A stretch of 56,821 nucleotides of DNA from Chloracidobacterium sp. (GTDB taxonomy: Bacteria > Acidobacteriota > Blastocatellia > Pyrinomonadales > Pyrinomonadaceae). This document shows positions 27,550 to 35,326 of this stretch, in pieces (position 1 is the first letter of the stretch; each line of letters opens with the position of its first letter). The notes beneath the pieces were generated by a model, which was not told the DNA's origin, ran no database searches, and worked only from the letters and a program-made list of their open reading frames with translations. Where the stretch lies: positions 1 to 56,821 of the forward strand of contig JANYIL010000252.1 of assembly GCA_025362075.1 (NCBI GenBank), written 5' to 3'. A program made the translations under genes and the position numbers.

Positions 27550-29001
27550 CTAGAGGACGCGAACCTTCGACGAGACGCTCATGCCGGGCACGAGGAGATG
27601 CGCATCATCGGGCTTTTCTTCGAACAGGATCTTTACCGGTACGCGCTGGACGACCTTAACGAAATTTCCGCTCGCATTCTCAGGCGGCAAAACACTGAAC
27701 GCCGAACCGGTACCGGCCTGAAAGCTCTCGATCCGGCCGCGAAAGGTTTTGCCCGGAAACGCGTCGACCTTAATGTCGACCGCCTGCCCTATCCGCATTC
27801 GTTCAAGCTGAGTTTCCTTAAAGTTGGCGACGATCCATACGTCGGTCTGCGAGATCGCCATAAGGGCCGCACCCGGCTGGACAAGCTGGCCCTCCTGCAC
27901 ATTTTTTCGTGCGACAAAGCCGTCCTCGGGAGCGACTATCTTGGTGTACGAAAGCTCGAGCTCGGCTTCGCGCAACGACGCCTCGGCCTTTTCGACGCCC
28001 GCGTCAGCAGTCCCGATTTCCGATTCGTTTACCGCTATCCGCTCCGGAGCTGCATCGGCATCCTTGAGTCGGCCCATCGATTCATCCACCTCTGATCGGG
28101 TGCTGTTGATCCGCGACAGCGACTGCCGGTAATTGCTCTGGGCAGTCGTCACCCTGGCCTCGGCCTCTTCAATGCGCGACTCGGCGGCGGTCACCTGGTT
28201 GCGGGCGGCATTCAGCTCGGCCGTGGCGCGTTCGAGAGCATTTTGGGAAACATCCAGGCTTTGCCGGGAAATCGATCCAGATTCGTAGAGCGAACGCGTC
28301 CGGTCGTGTTCCAGCTTGGCCAGCTTCAGGTTTGATTCGGCCGGCGGAATCTGGGCTTCGGCCAAGGAGCGGTTCGCCCGTGCTGTTTTGACCGCCGATT
28401 CCAATTGGCGAATTTCTGTCCGTTTTGCGTCAGCGACGAGACCCGATTCGACAACATTGTTACGTGCCGTCTCGACATTCGAACGGGCCTGATCGGTCGA
28501 GGCGCCTGTAACCTTGCGAGTCAGATTAGTCTGTGCGAGTGACCGCTGGCGAAGTGCCTGGGCCTCGTGAAGCTGTGATTTTGCATTTTCAAGCCGGGCG
28601 GTCGGGCCATCCGCATTAAGCTCCACGAGTAGATCGCCTTTTTTTACAAACTGGTTTTCTTTGACATAAACCCGCGACACGTAGGCCGAGATTTTTGGAC
28701 TGACCTGGACAATTTCTCCGTCTACAAACGCATCATCGGTAAACTCGAACTGCCGTGCATAAATCCAATAAATGAGGCCCGAGATGGCCGCGATCAGCAA
28801 GATTCCACCGGCGATATAATACGCCCGCCGATTGCGGTTTTTTGGTTCGGCTTGTTCCGTGGGGTCGATGGGATCGGTCTCAACCGCAGGTTGATAATCC
28901 TCGATATGAGCCGCAGAGCCGCCACCCAGACCGTTTTCACGCGCATCACCGTTAGTTGATGCCATTACCTTATCTGTTTCTTTACTGAGAGTATCACTCA
29001 T
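27550..29001 (-). CDS. HlyD family membrane-fusion adaptor (EmrA-like)
   Basis: 483 residues. A cytoplasmic N-terminus precedes one membrane helix (YYIAGGILLIAAISGLIYWI). Next come the lipoyl half DGEIVQVSPKISAYVSRVYV, a long coiled coil (about residues 130-330, rich in Ala, Glu, Arg and Gln heptads) and the second lipoyl/beta-barrel part YTKIVAPEDGFVARKNVQEG. The coiled coil has direct internal repetition (TAESRIEEAEARVTTAQSNY). It links the DHA2 pump to an outer-membrane channel. No TolC-like gene is nearby. Confidence 0.93.
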   Translation of the reverse strand: MSDTLSKETDKVMASTNGDARENGLGGGSAAHIEDYQPAVETDPIDPTEQAEPKNRNRRAYYIAGGILLIAAISGLIYWIYARQFEFTDDAFVDGEIVQVSPKISAYVSRVYVKENQFVKKGDLLVELNADGPTARLENAKSQLHEAQALRQRSLAQTNLTRKVTGASTDQARSNVETARNNVVESGLVADAKRTEIRQLESAVKTARANRSLAEAQIPPAESNLKLAKLEHDRTRSLYESGSISRQSLDVSQNALERATAELNAARNQVTAAESRIEEAEARVTTAQSNYRQSLSRINSTRSEVDESMGRLKDADAAPERIAVNESEIGTADAGVEKAEASLREAELELSYTKIVAPEDGFVARKNVQEGQLVQPGAALMAISQTDVWIVANFKETQLERMRIGQAVDIKVDAFPGKTFRGRIESFQAGTGSAFSVLPPENASGNFVKVVQRVPVKILFEEKPDDAHLLVPGMSVSSKVRVL

Positions 29002-29025
29002 TAACGGTAACTCATTGAAAAACCA

Positions 29026-29054
29026 ATATTATTGAGGGGCGTACGGGGCTGCAA
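29026..29054 (-). promoter_or_regulatory. promoter of the efflux operon
   Basis: On the minus strand TTGCAG (29054-29049) and TAATAT (29031-29026) are 17 bases apart, about 25 bases before the ATG of the adaptor gene. No regulator gene adjoins. Confidence 0.55.
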
Positions 29055-29199
29055 CATAATTTAGCATAGTATTTGCGGATTTTACCAGCCATTTTTCCTG
29101 TTTCAGTGACATCTATCCCAGTCGGAAAACCTCACGCAGCGACAAATGGAGTGGAAATCAACTAATATAAAAAACATCCCGAACGATCAGGTCAAAAAT

Positions 29200-31578
29200 A
29201 TGAAACGACTTTCCTTTTTTTCGTTGTCCTTGTGTCTCTGTTGTGCTTTTCTCGCGCTGACCGTCGCCGCCCAGACCGTGCCCGCGCCAAAGGATGTGCT
29301 CGGTTGGACGCCGGGTGACGACCGCAAGCTCGCAAGCTGGGCGCAGGTCGTCGAGTATTTTAAGAAACTTGACGCCGCCAGCGACCGCGTTCAATTTCAG
29401 GAGATCGGCAAGACGACGATGGGTACTCCGTTTGTTTACGCGACGATCTCAAGCCCTGAAAATCTAAAAAACCTTGAAAAATACAAGCAGATCAACGCCA
29501 GGCTGGCCGATCCGCGAACATTCAAATCGAGCGACGCCGAGGCAAAACGGCTGATCGCACAGGGCAAGACGATTGTTGAAATAACGTGCGGCGTTCATTC
29601 GACCGAGGTCGGCAGCTATTTGTCGTCGATGCTGATCGCTTATCGATTAGCCTCCAGCAATGATCCGTATATAAAAAACATCCTCGACAAAACGATCATC
29701 CTGCTTGTACCTTCCTTAAATCCCGACGGCGTGGACATCGTCAACAACTGGTATCAAAAAACGCTCGGCACGCCATACGAAGGCACCGAACCGCCCGAGC
29801 TTTATCACAAATACGTCGGTCACGACGACAACCGCGATTGGTACGCCTTCACGCAGGTCGAGACGCAGCTTACGGTCGATAAAATTCACAACGTCTGGCA
29901 CCCGCAGATCCTCCACGACATCCATCAGCAGGGAGCGAACGGCTCGCGCCTGTTCCTGCCGCCATACATGGAGCCCGTCGAGCCAAACGTGCCAAAACAG
30001 ATCGTCGAGGGCTATACCGAGCTTGGCCGTTATATGGCTGCCGATCTCCGCAAGCAGGGTTTCGAAGGGATAACGACCGATTCGACATACGATGCGTGGA
30101 CGCCTTCGCGAGCGTATTCGCACTATCACGGCGGCGTCCGCATCCTGTCCGAAACAGCCTCGGCAAAGCTCGCGACGCCGATCACCGTCAAATTCGAAGA
30201 CCTTCGCCCCGGCGAGCATTACGACCCGCGAAAAGAAGCCCCAAACTTCGGCCCCGTCTGGAAAGGCGGCGAATGGCACATCGGCGACATCACGCGATAT
30301 ATGACAACCGCCGCGTTTAGCCTGCTGCACAACGCCGCCGATAATCGGGAGCATTGGCTGTCGCGGTTTTACGAGATCGGGAAAGAAGCGGTACGGCCGA
30401 GGAAAGATGGAGAGCTATTTGCGTTAAGGATACGGCCGTCGTTTGAAGGATTTCAGATTGAAAATATATTTGATCGTGCGGGTGTACAGGTGGAAAGCGT
30501 CGCAAGCTCCTCGGCAAATGAAACGCTCCGAACCGGCGACCGCGTCGTTAAAGCTGAACAACCGTATTTCGCATTTGCCAAGGCGCTTTTGGAGCCTCAG
30601 AAATATCCGGATCTTCGCGATTCAGATGGGCATCCGATTCCGCCGTATGACGTTACCGCACATTCGCTTTTTTACCTTATGGATATAGGAGTTCTTCCGA
30701 TTTACGAAAGCTTTGATACATATTCTGGCAGATCCGGCCTCGGAAACGGCTCCGACGATAATTCTCGTTGCCGTGGGGTTCTAAATTATGCGACATATCG
30801 ATCATATGTCCCGTCAATCGACGAAGGGTGGACCCGCTGGGTAGTCGAGAGTTATGATCGGATGATCTCAAAACAAAAATATTGCAGCTCTGAGCATCAA
30901 TCGCTTTCTAATCGTCAAATTACGGGACAAGGCCTATCAAATAAATTAAATGTAATAATCTTTCCCGATCAACCACCCGCTCAGATCCTCAACGGCTATG
31001 CAAAAGGCTCGATGCCGGATGAATACGCGGGCGGCGTTGGTCAGACAGGCGTTGAGAATCTCAAAAAATTTGTCGAGAACGGCGGAACGCTCGTCTTTCT
31101 AAACCGCTCGTCCGATTTTGCCATTGAGCAGTTCAATCTGCCAATAAAAGACGTTACAAAGGGTCTCGCCCGCAAGGATTTCTACATCCCCGGCTCGATC
31201 CTCCGCACCGAGCTTGATACGACCTCCCCGATCGCCAGAGGAATGCCTAAGGAGTCAATCGCGTGGTTTGAGAACGGACCGGTGTTTGAGGTTGGGAGTT
31301 CCGGCTTTAGCCGGCCTTCCCCCGCAGGAGGGCCGCCTGAAGGCGGAACTCCGAACGGCGGAATGCCTGAGATCCGCGTCATCGCCCGCTACCCGTCCGA
31401 CCCGTCCAAGATCCTCCTCTCCGGCTGGGCGCTCGGAGCGGAGAAAATCGCAGGCAAAGCCGCGCTCGTAGAGGTTCGCATGGGCAAAGGCAAGATTATC
31501 CTCTTTGGCTTTCGCCCGCAGTACCGCGGACAGTCGTTGGCTACCTATCCGCTGCTGTTCAATGCTATAAGTCAGTAA
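29200..31578 (+). CDS. secreted M14-family zinc carboxypeptidase-like protein with in-frame palindrome
   Basis: 792 residues from ATG 29200 (MKRLSFFSLS, signal peptide ending at about VAAQ). The M14 zinc ligands are H133 and E136 in CGVHSTEVGSY and a later His in ILHDIHQQGANGSRLFLPP; GGVRILSETASAK probably carries the catalytic Glu. It would remove C-terminal amino acids in the periplasm or outside. The long C-terminal part has a Rossmann-like domain (KLNVIIFPDQPPAQ, FVENGGTLVFLNRSSDF). Residues about 698-719 (SSGFSRPSPAGGPPEGGTPN) are encoded by a family B palindrome at 31291-31356, 66 bases or 22 codons. The insert is absent from what I know of the family's conserved regions. Confidence 0.87.
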   Translation: MKRLSFFSLSLCLCCAFLALTVAAQTVPAPKDVLGWTPGDDRKLASWAQVVEYFKKLDAASDRVQFQEIGKTTMGTPFVYATISSPENLKNLEKYKQINARLADPRTFKSSDAEAKRLIAQGKTIVEITCGVHSTEVGSYLSSMLIAYRLASSNDPYIKNILDKTIILLVPSLNPDGVDIVNNWYQKTLGTPYEGTEPPELYHKYVGHDDNRDWYAFTQVETQLTVDKIHNVWHPQILHDIHQQGANGSRLFLPPYMEPVEPNVPKQIVEGYTELGRYMAADLRKQGFEGITTDSTYDAWTPSRAYSHYHGGVRILSETASAKLATPITVKFEDLRPGEHYDPRKEAPNFGPVWKGGEWHIGDITRYMTTAAFSLLHNAADNREHWLSRFYEIGKEAVRPRKDGELFALRIRPSFEGFQIENIFDRAGVQVESVASSSANETLRTGDRVVKAEQPYFAFAKALLEPQKYPDLRDSDGHPIPPYDVTAHSLFYLMDIGVLPIYESFDTYSGRSGLGNGSDDNSRCRGVLNYATYRSYVPSIDEGWTRWVVESYDRMISKQKYCSSEHQSLSNRQITGQGLSNKLNVIIFPDQPPAQILNGYAKGSMPDEYAGGVGQTGVENLKKFVENGGTLVFLNRSSDFAIEQFNLPIKDVTKGLARKDFYIPGSILRTELDTTSPIARGMPKESIAWFENGPVFEVGSSGFSRPSPAGGPPEGGTPNGGMPEIRVIARYPSDPSKILLSGWALGAEKIAGKAALVEVRMGKGKIILFGFRPQYRGQSLATYPLLFNAISQ
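31291..31356. repeat. palindromic element, family B variant, inside the M14 gene
   Basis: The left arm starts GTTGGGAGTTCCGGCTTTAG and the right arm ends AAGGCGGAACTCCGAAC. The arms are complementary with about four mismatches. Length 66, a multiple of three, and the frame is kept. Confidence 0.75.
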
Positions 31579-31580
31579 GA

Positions 31581-32025
31581 TTTTTGCCACGAATTACACG
31601 AATAACACGAATGGAAGAAAGCATTTTATATAAAGATCTCTCATATAAAATAGTTGGCCTTGCCATGCAGGTTCATTCCGAATTGGGGTTTGGGTTTCTT
31701 GAGAAAGTCTATGAAAATGCCCTGATGGTCCTATTTGAGGAAAATGGAATCAAAGCTATCCAGCAGGTGCCGATTCTCGTCCCATTTCACGGAAAAATAG
31801 TTGGAGAATATGTTGCCGATATAGTTGTCGAGGATTCCATTATTATCGAACTCAAAGCCCTTGATCGAATAGCCGAGATTCACAAAGCCCAAACACTCAA
31901 CTATCTAAAAGCCACGAGCTATCGACTTGCCCACCTGATAAATTTTGGTAAGTACAAATTAGAGTACGACCGTCTCGTCCTGTAAACTCCTTATTCGTGC
32001 CATTCGTGTAATTCGTGGCAAAAAA
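31581..32025. mobile_element. candidate element: GxxExxY gene bracketed by 23-bp inverted repeats (family F)
   Basis: TTTTTGCCACGAATTACACG with AAT (31581-31603) and its exact complement (32002-32024) flank a single gene. Each side continues with further CACGAAT nonamers. The gene fills all the space between the repeats. A gene-less copy with the same ends is at 6766-6815. No target-site duplication was identified and no transposase is encoded, so mobility is inference. Confidence 0.45.
31611..31985 (+). CDS. GxxExxY protein, PD-(D/E)XK-nuclease-like
   Basis: 124 residues from ATG 31611, whose A is the base after the third repeat nonamer. The name-giving motif is G28-F-L-E31-K-V-Y34. Next comes a nuclease-like core: D70 in VGEYVADIVVEDS and E80-L-K82 in IIIELKAL, the spacing of a PD-(D/E)XK active site. 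The conserved HKAQTLNYLKATSYRLAHLI helix and the LINFG strand follow. The biochemical function of the family is unestablished. An earlier in-frame ATG at 31584 would translate the repeat itself (PRITRITR), a frequent artefact in this family. Repeat arms lie directly before and after it. Confidence 0.88.
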   Translation: MEESILYKDLSYKIVGLAMQVHSELGFGFLEKVYENALMVLFEENGIKAIQQVPILVPFHGKIVGEYVADIVVEDSIIIELKALDRIAEIHKAQTLNYLKATSYRLAHLINFGKYKLEYDRLVL

Positions 32026-32031
32026 TTCTTA

Positions 32032-33321
32032 ATGAAAGAAGACATACAAGAAACACGCCTCGCAAATGGCCTGACAATTCTAACCGACCGAATGCCCGGA
32101 GTAAGGTCTGCTACGCTCGGGTTCTTTTTCCGCGTCGGTGCCCGGCACGAGCCAGCGGAACTGCATGGCATATCTCATTTTATCGAGCATACTGTCTTCA
32201 AAGGCACGACGAAACGCTCCGCGCTAGAGATTGCGATCGAAACCGACAGTTTAGGCGGTAACCTCGATGCTTTTACGACGCACGAAGAGACCGGCTTTGC
32301 GATCAAGGTCATCGACGACCGCGTCCAACAGGCGTTCGACCTGATCGCCGATATTCTCACAAATCCGCGTTTTGACGAGGCCGACCTGAAAAGCGAGCAA
32401 CGCGTCATCATCGAGGAAATGAAGATGATCGACGATTCGCCGGAGGACTATCTGGGTGAGATCTTTAGCGAGGGACTTTTCCCGGATCATCCCTTGGGCA
32501 TGTCGATCGCGGGAACGCCAAAAACGGTACGGAGTTTTAACCACGAAGTCACACGAAGGTATCACGAAGATGTTTTTAACGCATCAAATCTTGTCATAAC
32601 GGCGGCGGGGAATGTTGATCATGAGCAGATCGTGGAACTGGCGTCAGCCGTTTGGAGTTCCAACTTTAGTTGGCAAATCGGCGCGAAAGGCCAGCTAAAG
32701 CTGGAACTCCAAACGCCGACCCTCGCGGCTCCGATATTAATCAAGCAAAACAAAAACCTCGAACAAGCTCATCTCGTAATCGCAACACCGCTCGTGTCGG
32801 CGACCGACGAGCGGCGATATGCGGCCGACGTATTGGCAAATATTATAGGCGGCGGCACGTCGAGCCGCCTCTGGCAAAAGGTCCGTGAAGAACGCGGCCT
32901 GGCGTACAGCGTGGGTGCCTCGGCCGTTTCGTATCAGGATTGCGGAATGTTTTCGATATTTGCCGCGACTTCGCCAGATCAGGTCGAAGAGGTTGTCGAT
33001 CTCTCGATTGCCGAAATGCAAAGCGTGGTACGCGATGGCGTAACCGAGGATGAACTCGAACTCGCCAAACAGCAGGCTGTCGCCTCGATCCTGCTCAGCC
33101 TCGAGGATTCCGCCGCACGGGCCGCGACGCTCGCCCAATCAGAAATGACGCACGGTCGGCAAATATCCGTCGAAGAGACGGTCGCCAAGCTAGACGCCGT
33201 TACCGTCAACGAGATTCAGAATATAGCCACCGAATTTTTCGTGACCGAGAATGTGGCGTTTGCCGCACTGGGTGATTTAAAGAACTTAGTAATTGACCGT
33301 GAGCGACTAAGAATTAATTAA
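32032..33321 (+). CDS. M16 family zinc peptidase with in-frame palindrome
   Basis: 429 residues, the size of processing-peptidase-like bacterial M16 proteins. The inverted zinc motif H49-F-I-E52-H53 (HGISHFIEHTVFKG) and the downstream Glu in EQRVIIEEMKMIDDSPED make the active site of the N-terminal half. The C-terminal half carries the R/Y pattern (SSRLWQKVREERGLAYSVGA). It degrades peptides, probably in the cytoplasm or periplasm; no signal peptide is seen. Residues about 207-228 (VWSSNFSWQIGAKGQLKLEL) are written by a family B palindrome in the linker between the domains. A stretch at 32539-32571 also resembles CACGAA repeats. Confidence 0.92.
   Translation: MKEDIQETRLANGLTILTDRMPGVRSATLGFFFRVGARHEPAELHGISHFIEHTVFKGTTKRSALEIAIETDSLGGNLDAFTTHEETGFAIKVIDDRVQQAFDLIADILTNPRFDEADLKSEQRVIIEEMKMIDDSPEDYLGEIFSEGLFPDHPLGMSIAGTPKTVRSFNHEVTRRYHEDVFNASNLVITAAGNVDHEQIVELASAVWSSNFSWQIGAKGQLKLELQTPTLAAPILIKQNKNLEQAHLVIATPLVSATDERRYAADVLANIIGGGTSSRLWQKVREERGLAYSVGASAVSYQDCGMFSIFAATSPDQVEEVVDLSIAEMQSVVRDGVTEDELELAKQQAVASILLSLEDSAARAATLAQSEMTHGRQISVEETVAKLDAVTVNEIQNIATEFFVTENVAFAALGDLKNLVIDRERLRIN
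32650..32714. repeat. palindromic element, family B, inside the M16 gene
   Basis: The arms 32650-32674 and 32690-32714 (GTTTGGAGTTCCAACTTTAG and its near complement, two mismatches) flank a 15-base loop. The intergenic copy at 43985 is nearly the same. Confidence 0.85.
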
Positions 33322-33386
33322 CCACGAAATAGCACGAAAACTGCACTAAAAAATTTCGTGTACCTTTTGTGTAATTTAGTGGTTAA
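33318..33386. repeat. family F-like inverted repeat (TTAACCAC ends)
   Basis: TTAACCAC (33318-33325) and GTGGTTAA (33379-33386) enclose CACGAAA, CACTAAA units and complements. It fills the gap between the convergent M16 and queC genes and overlaps the M16 stop. Confidence 0.7.
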
Positions 33387-34054
33387 GTCTCTTGATACTT
33401 GATCGGATCTTTTACTCCAGCTCGTTCAAATCCTCGCAGTCTCAATGCACACGAATCACATGTGCCGCAAGCAAGCTCTTCGCTGCGATAGCACGACCAC
33501 GTAAGATGCAGCGGAGCGTCGAGACCGCTGCCCTTTCTGACGATCTCGGCCTTTGAAAGGTCGATGATCGGTGTGCGGATCTCAATATTTGTATCAGGTT
33601 TTGTGCCTGTTTCGACGACCTTTTGAAATGCCCTGTAAAACTCCGGCCGGCAATCCGGGTAACCGCTCGAATCTTCCGCAACGGCACCGATATAGATCGC
33701 TCTCGCTCCGATGACCTCAGCCCAACTCACCGCGATCGAGAGCATATTCGCGTTGCGAAACGGCACATAACTGGTCGGCATTTCTTTCGACGCGAGATCG
33801 GCCTCGGAAACCGCTATCCTGGTATCCGTCAGCGACGAACCACCGATCTTTGCCAAATGCTCGATCGAAATATCGAGCCGCTTCTCAACGGCATAATGAT
33901 CGGCAATGTCGTTAAACGCCTGCCGCTCGCGGGCCTCGGTCAATTGGCCGTAGGAAATGTGCAGAAATGCGATCTCGTCATTTTGCGGGTGGGCGATCGC
34001 CGCAGTAACGCAACTGTCCATTCCGCCGGAGACGAGAACAATAGCGATTGTCAT
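33383..34054 (-). CDS. queC: 7-cyano-7-deazaguanine synthase
   Basis: 223 residues. It converts 7-carboxy-7-deazaguanine to preQ0 with ammonia and ATP in queuosine synthesis. The PP-loop SGGMDSCVTAA at the N-terminus binds ATP. The C-terminal zinc site has four Cys in SCYRSEELACGTCDSCALRLRG. The central YVPFRNANMLSIAVSWAEVI and IYIGAVAEDSSGYPDCRPEF are family hallmarks. It follows queE on the same strand with 62 bases between. queD and queF are not in the window. Confidence 0.96.
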   Translation of the reverse strand: MTIAIVLVSGGMDSCVTAAIAHPQNDEIAFLHISYGQLTEARERQAFNDIADHYAVEKRLDISIEHLAKIGGSSLTDTRIAVSEADLASKEMPTSYVPFRNANMLSIAVSWAEVIGARAIYIGAVAEDSSGYPDCRPEFYRAFQKVVETGTKPDTNIEIRTPIIDLSKAEIVRKGSGLDAPLHLTWSCYRSEELACGTCDSCALRLRGFERAGVKDPIKYQET

Positions 34055-34116
34055 AGGTATAAAGTTAAACGCCAGCTAGTAGCTATTAGCTAACGGCTGT
34101 CAGCTTTTTTTTAAAA

Positions 34117-34764
34117 TCAGACCCCTCTTGCATCAGCTCCCCAAATGTACTTGTGTAATTGTAGATTCAACCTAACTTTGAGTCCGCTTCGCGAAACGGC
34201 CTCAGCGATCTCGGCAAGGTCATCAATGTCGTGAACCGGTGATATCAATATCTCTTTTGCGCGGTCCATCAGGTCGTATTTCTCAAGAATTTCCTTCGCG
34301 TATTCCCAATCCGCCATGTCGGCGACGACAAATTTCACTTCGTCCATTTCCGGCCGCACACGCTTGAGGTTTGGCCAATGGTTTCGCTCCGCCTCGCCGG
34401 ATGCGGGACATTTTACGTCGAGAATTATCTTTGCGCGGGGATCGACGTCTTCGATTGAAACATACCCGCCCGTCTCAATCAGGACTTCGAAACCACGGTC
34501 GCACAGCTCAGTGATAAACGGCAAAACAGCCTTTTGGGCCAGAGGTTCGCCACCGGTGACCTCGACCAGGTTGCAGCCAAATTCCTCGAGTTTTGTAAAA
34601 ATAGCCTCGAAAGACATTCGTTCTCCGCCGGTGAAAGTGTATTCGCTGTCGCACCAAACGCACCGCATCGGGCAACCCGTCAGACGCACAAACGAGCAGG
34701 GCCGGCCGGCGTGAGACGACTCGCCCTGGATCGAAAGAAATATCTCGGTGATGCGCAGATCCAT
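34117..34764 (-). CDS. queE: 7-carboxy-7-deazaguanine synthase (radical SAM)
   Basis: 215 residues. It makes 7-carboxy-7-deazaguanine from carboxytetrahydropterin. The [4Fe-4S] site is C-P-M-R-C-V-W-C within FVRLTGCPMRCVWCDSEYTF (residues about 26-45), the CX3CX2C spacing of QueE. VTGGEPLAQKAV is the SAM-binding GGE motif. The start IFLSIQGESSHAGRP is typical. It is the first gene of the queE-queC pair and is preceded by a family H repeat. Confidence 0.95.
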   Translation of the reverse strand: MDLRITEIFLSIQGESSHAGRPCSFVRLTGCPMRCVWCDSEYTFTGGERMSFEAIFTKLEEFGCNLVEVTGGEPLAQKAVLPFITELCDRGFEVLIETGGYVSIEDVDPRAKIILDVKCPASGEAERNHWPNLKRVRPEMDEVKFVVADMADWEYAKEILEKYDLMDRAKEILISPVHDIDDLAEIAEAVSRSGLKVRLNLQLHKYIWGADARGV

Positions 34765-34776
34765 CGGAACATATTA

Positions 34777-34853
34777 ACAGGGATAAAGGAGATAAAAGGG
34801 ATATTTGAATTCAAATACATTGATTTCATCCCATTTATCCCCTTCATCCCTGT
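34777..34853. repeat. family H inverted repeat (CAGGGATAAAGG type)
   Basis: ACAGGGATAAAGGAGATAAA (from 34777) and its approximate complement ending at 34853 (CATCCCTGT) enclose an AT-rich centre. GGGATAAA-like units recur at about nine bases. Confidence 0.75.
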
Positions 34854-34862
34854 AAATTATTT

Positions 34863-35297
34863 CTAAAACAATCCGAACCAGCCGTATCGATTCATCAACT
34901 CGCCAAAGCCAAACGAGGCAAGGTTTGCGATGACGATGGCCGTTAAACAGCGAACCCAGTCGCCCGTTTCCAAAAGTCCCTTGCTTCGAAACGCCAGCCA
35001 AAACAGCGTGCATTCCGCAAGCGGGGCGAAAGTCTCGGCGACGAACAAGTAAAGAAATCGCGACGACCCGAGAAAGATTGCCGGTAGAACAAGAATTACA
35101 ATCGGGTACGTGCACGCCGTAAGCCATGCGCCGCACCACAGCTTTTGCCTGAGCGAAACCTTTGGCGAGAGTCCGACGATCAGCACCGGCGTCTCGATCA
35201 TGATCGTAAATAGATACCCGATCGGCAAAAACCGCCAAAGTTCATTCAGCGGCAGGCTTTGGGTTTGAACAAAATCAACCTTGTCAAAAGGAAACAT
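34863..35297 (-). CDS. small integral membrane protein of unknown function
   Basis: 144 residues from ATG 35297. Four hydrophobic stretches are visible (about LWRFLPIGYLFTIMIETPVL, WLTACTYPIVILVLPAIFL, FAPLAECTLFWLAF, CLTAIVIANLASFGFGEL). A conserved Glu lies in helix 1 and another in helix 3 (ETFAPLAEC). I recognise no family. It follows the hydroxyproline epimerase gene on the same strand with about 30 bases between and may be co-transcribed. The in-frame GTG at 35318 is a weaker start. Confidence 0.72.
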   Translation of the reverse strand: MFPFDKVDFVQTQSLPLNELWRFLPIGYLFTIMIETPVLIVGLSPKVSLRQKLWCGAWLTACTYPIVILVLPAIFLGSSRFLYLFVAETFAPLAECTLFWLAFRSKGLLETGDWVRCLTAIVIANLASFGFGELMNRYGWFGLF

Positions 35298-35326
35298 AAT
35301 TATTTGCCGACAAAACACAGCGTGAC

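Noticed and set aside
31584-31610. Earlier start of the GxxExxY gene
   Set aside because: It would translate the repeat nonamers (PRITRITR) and is not conserved in the family.
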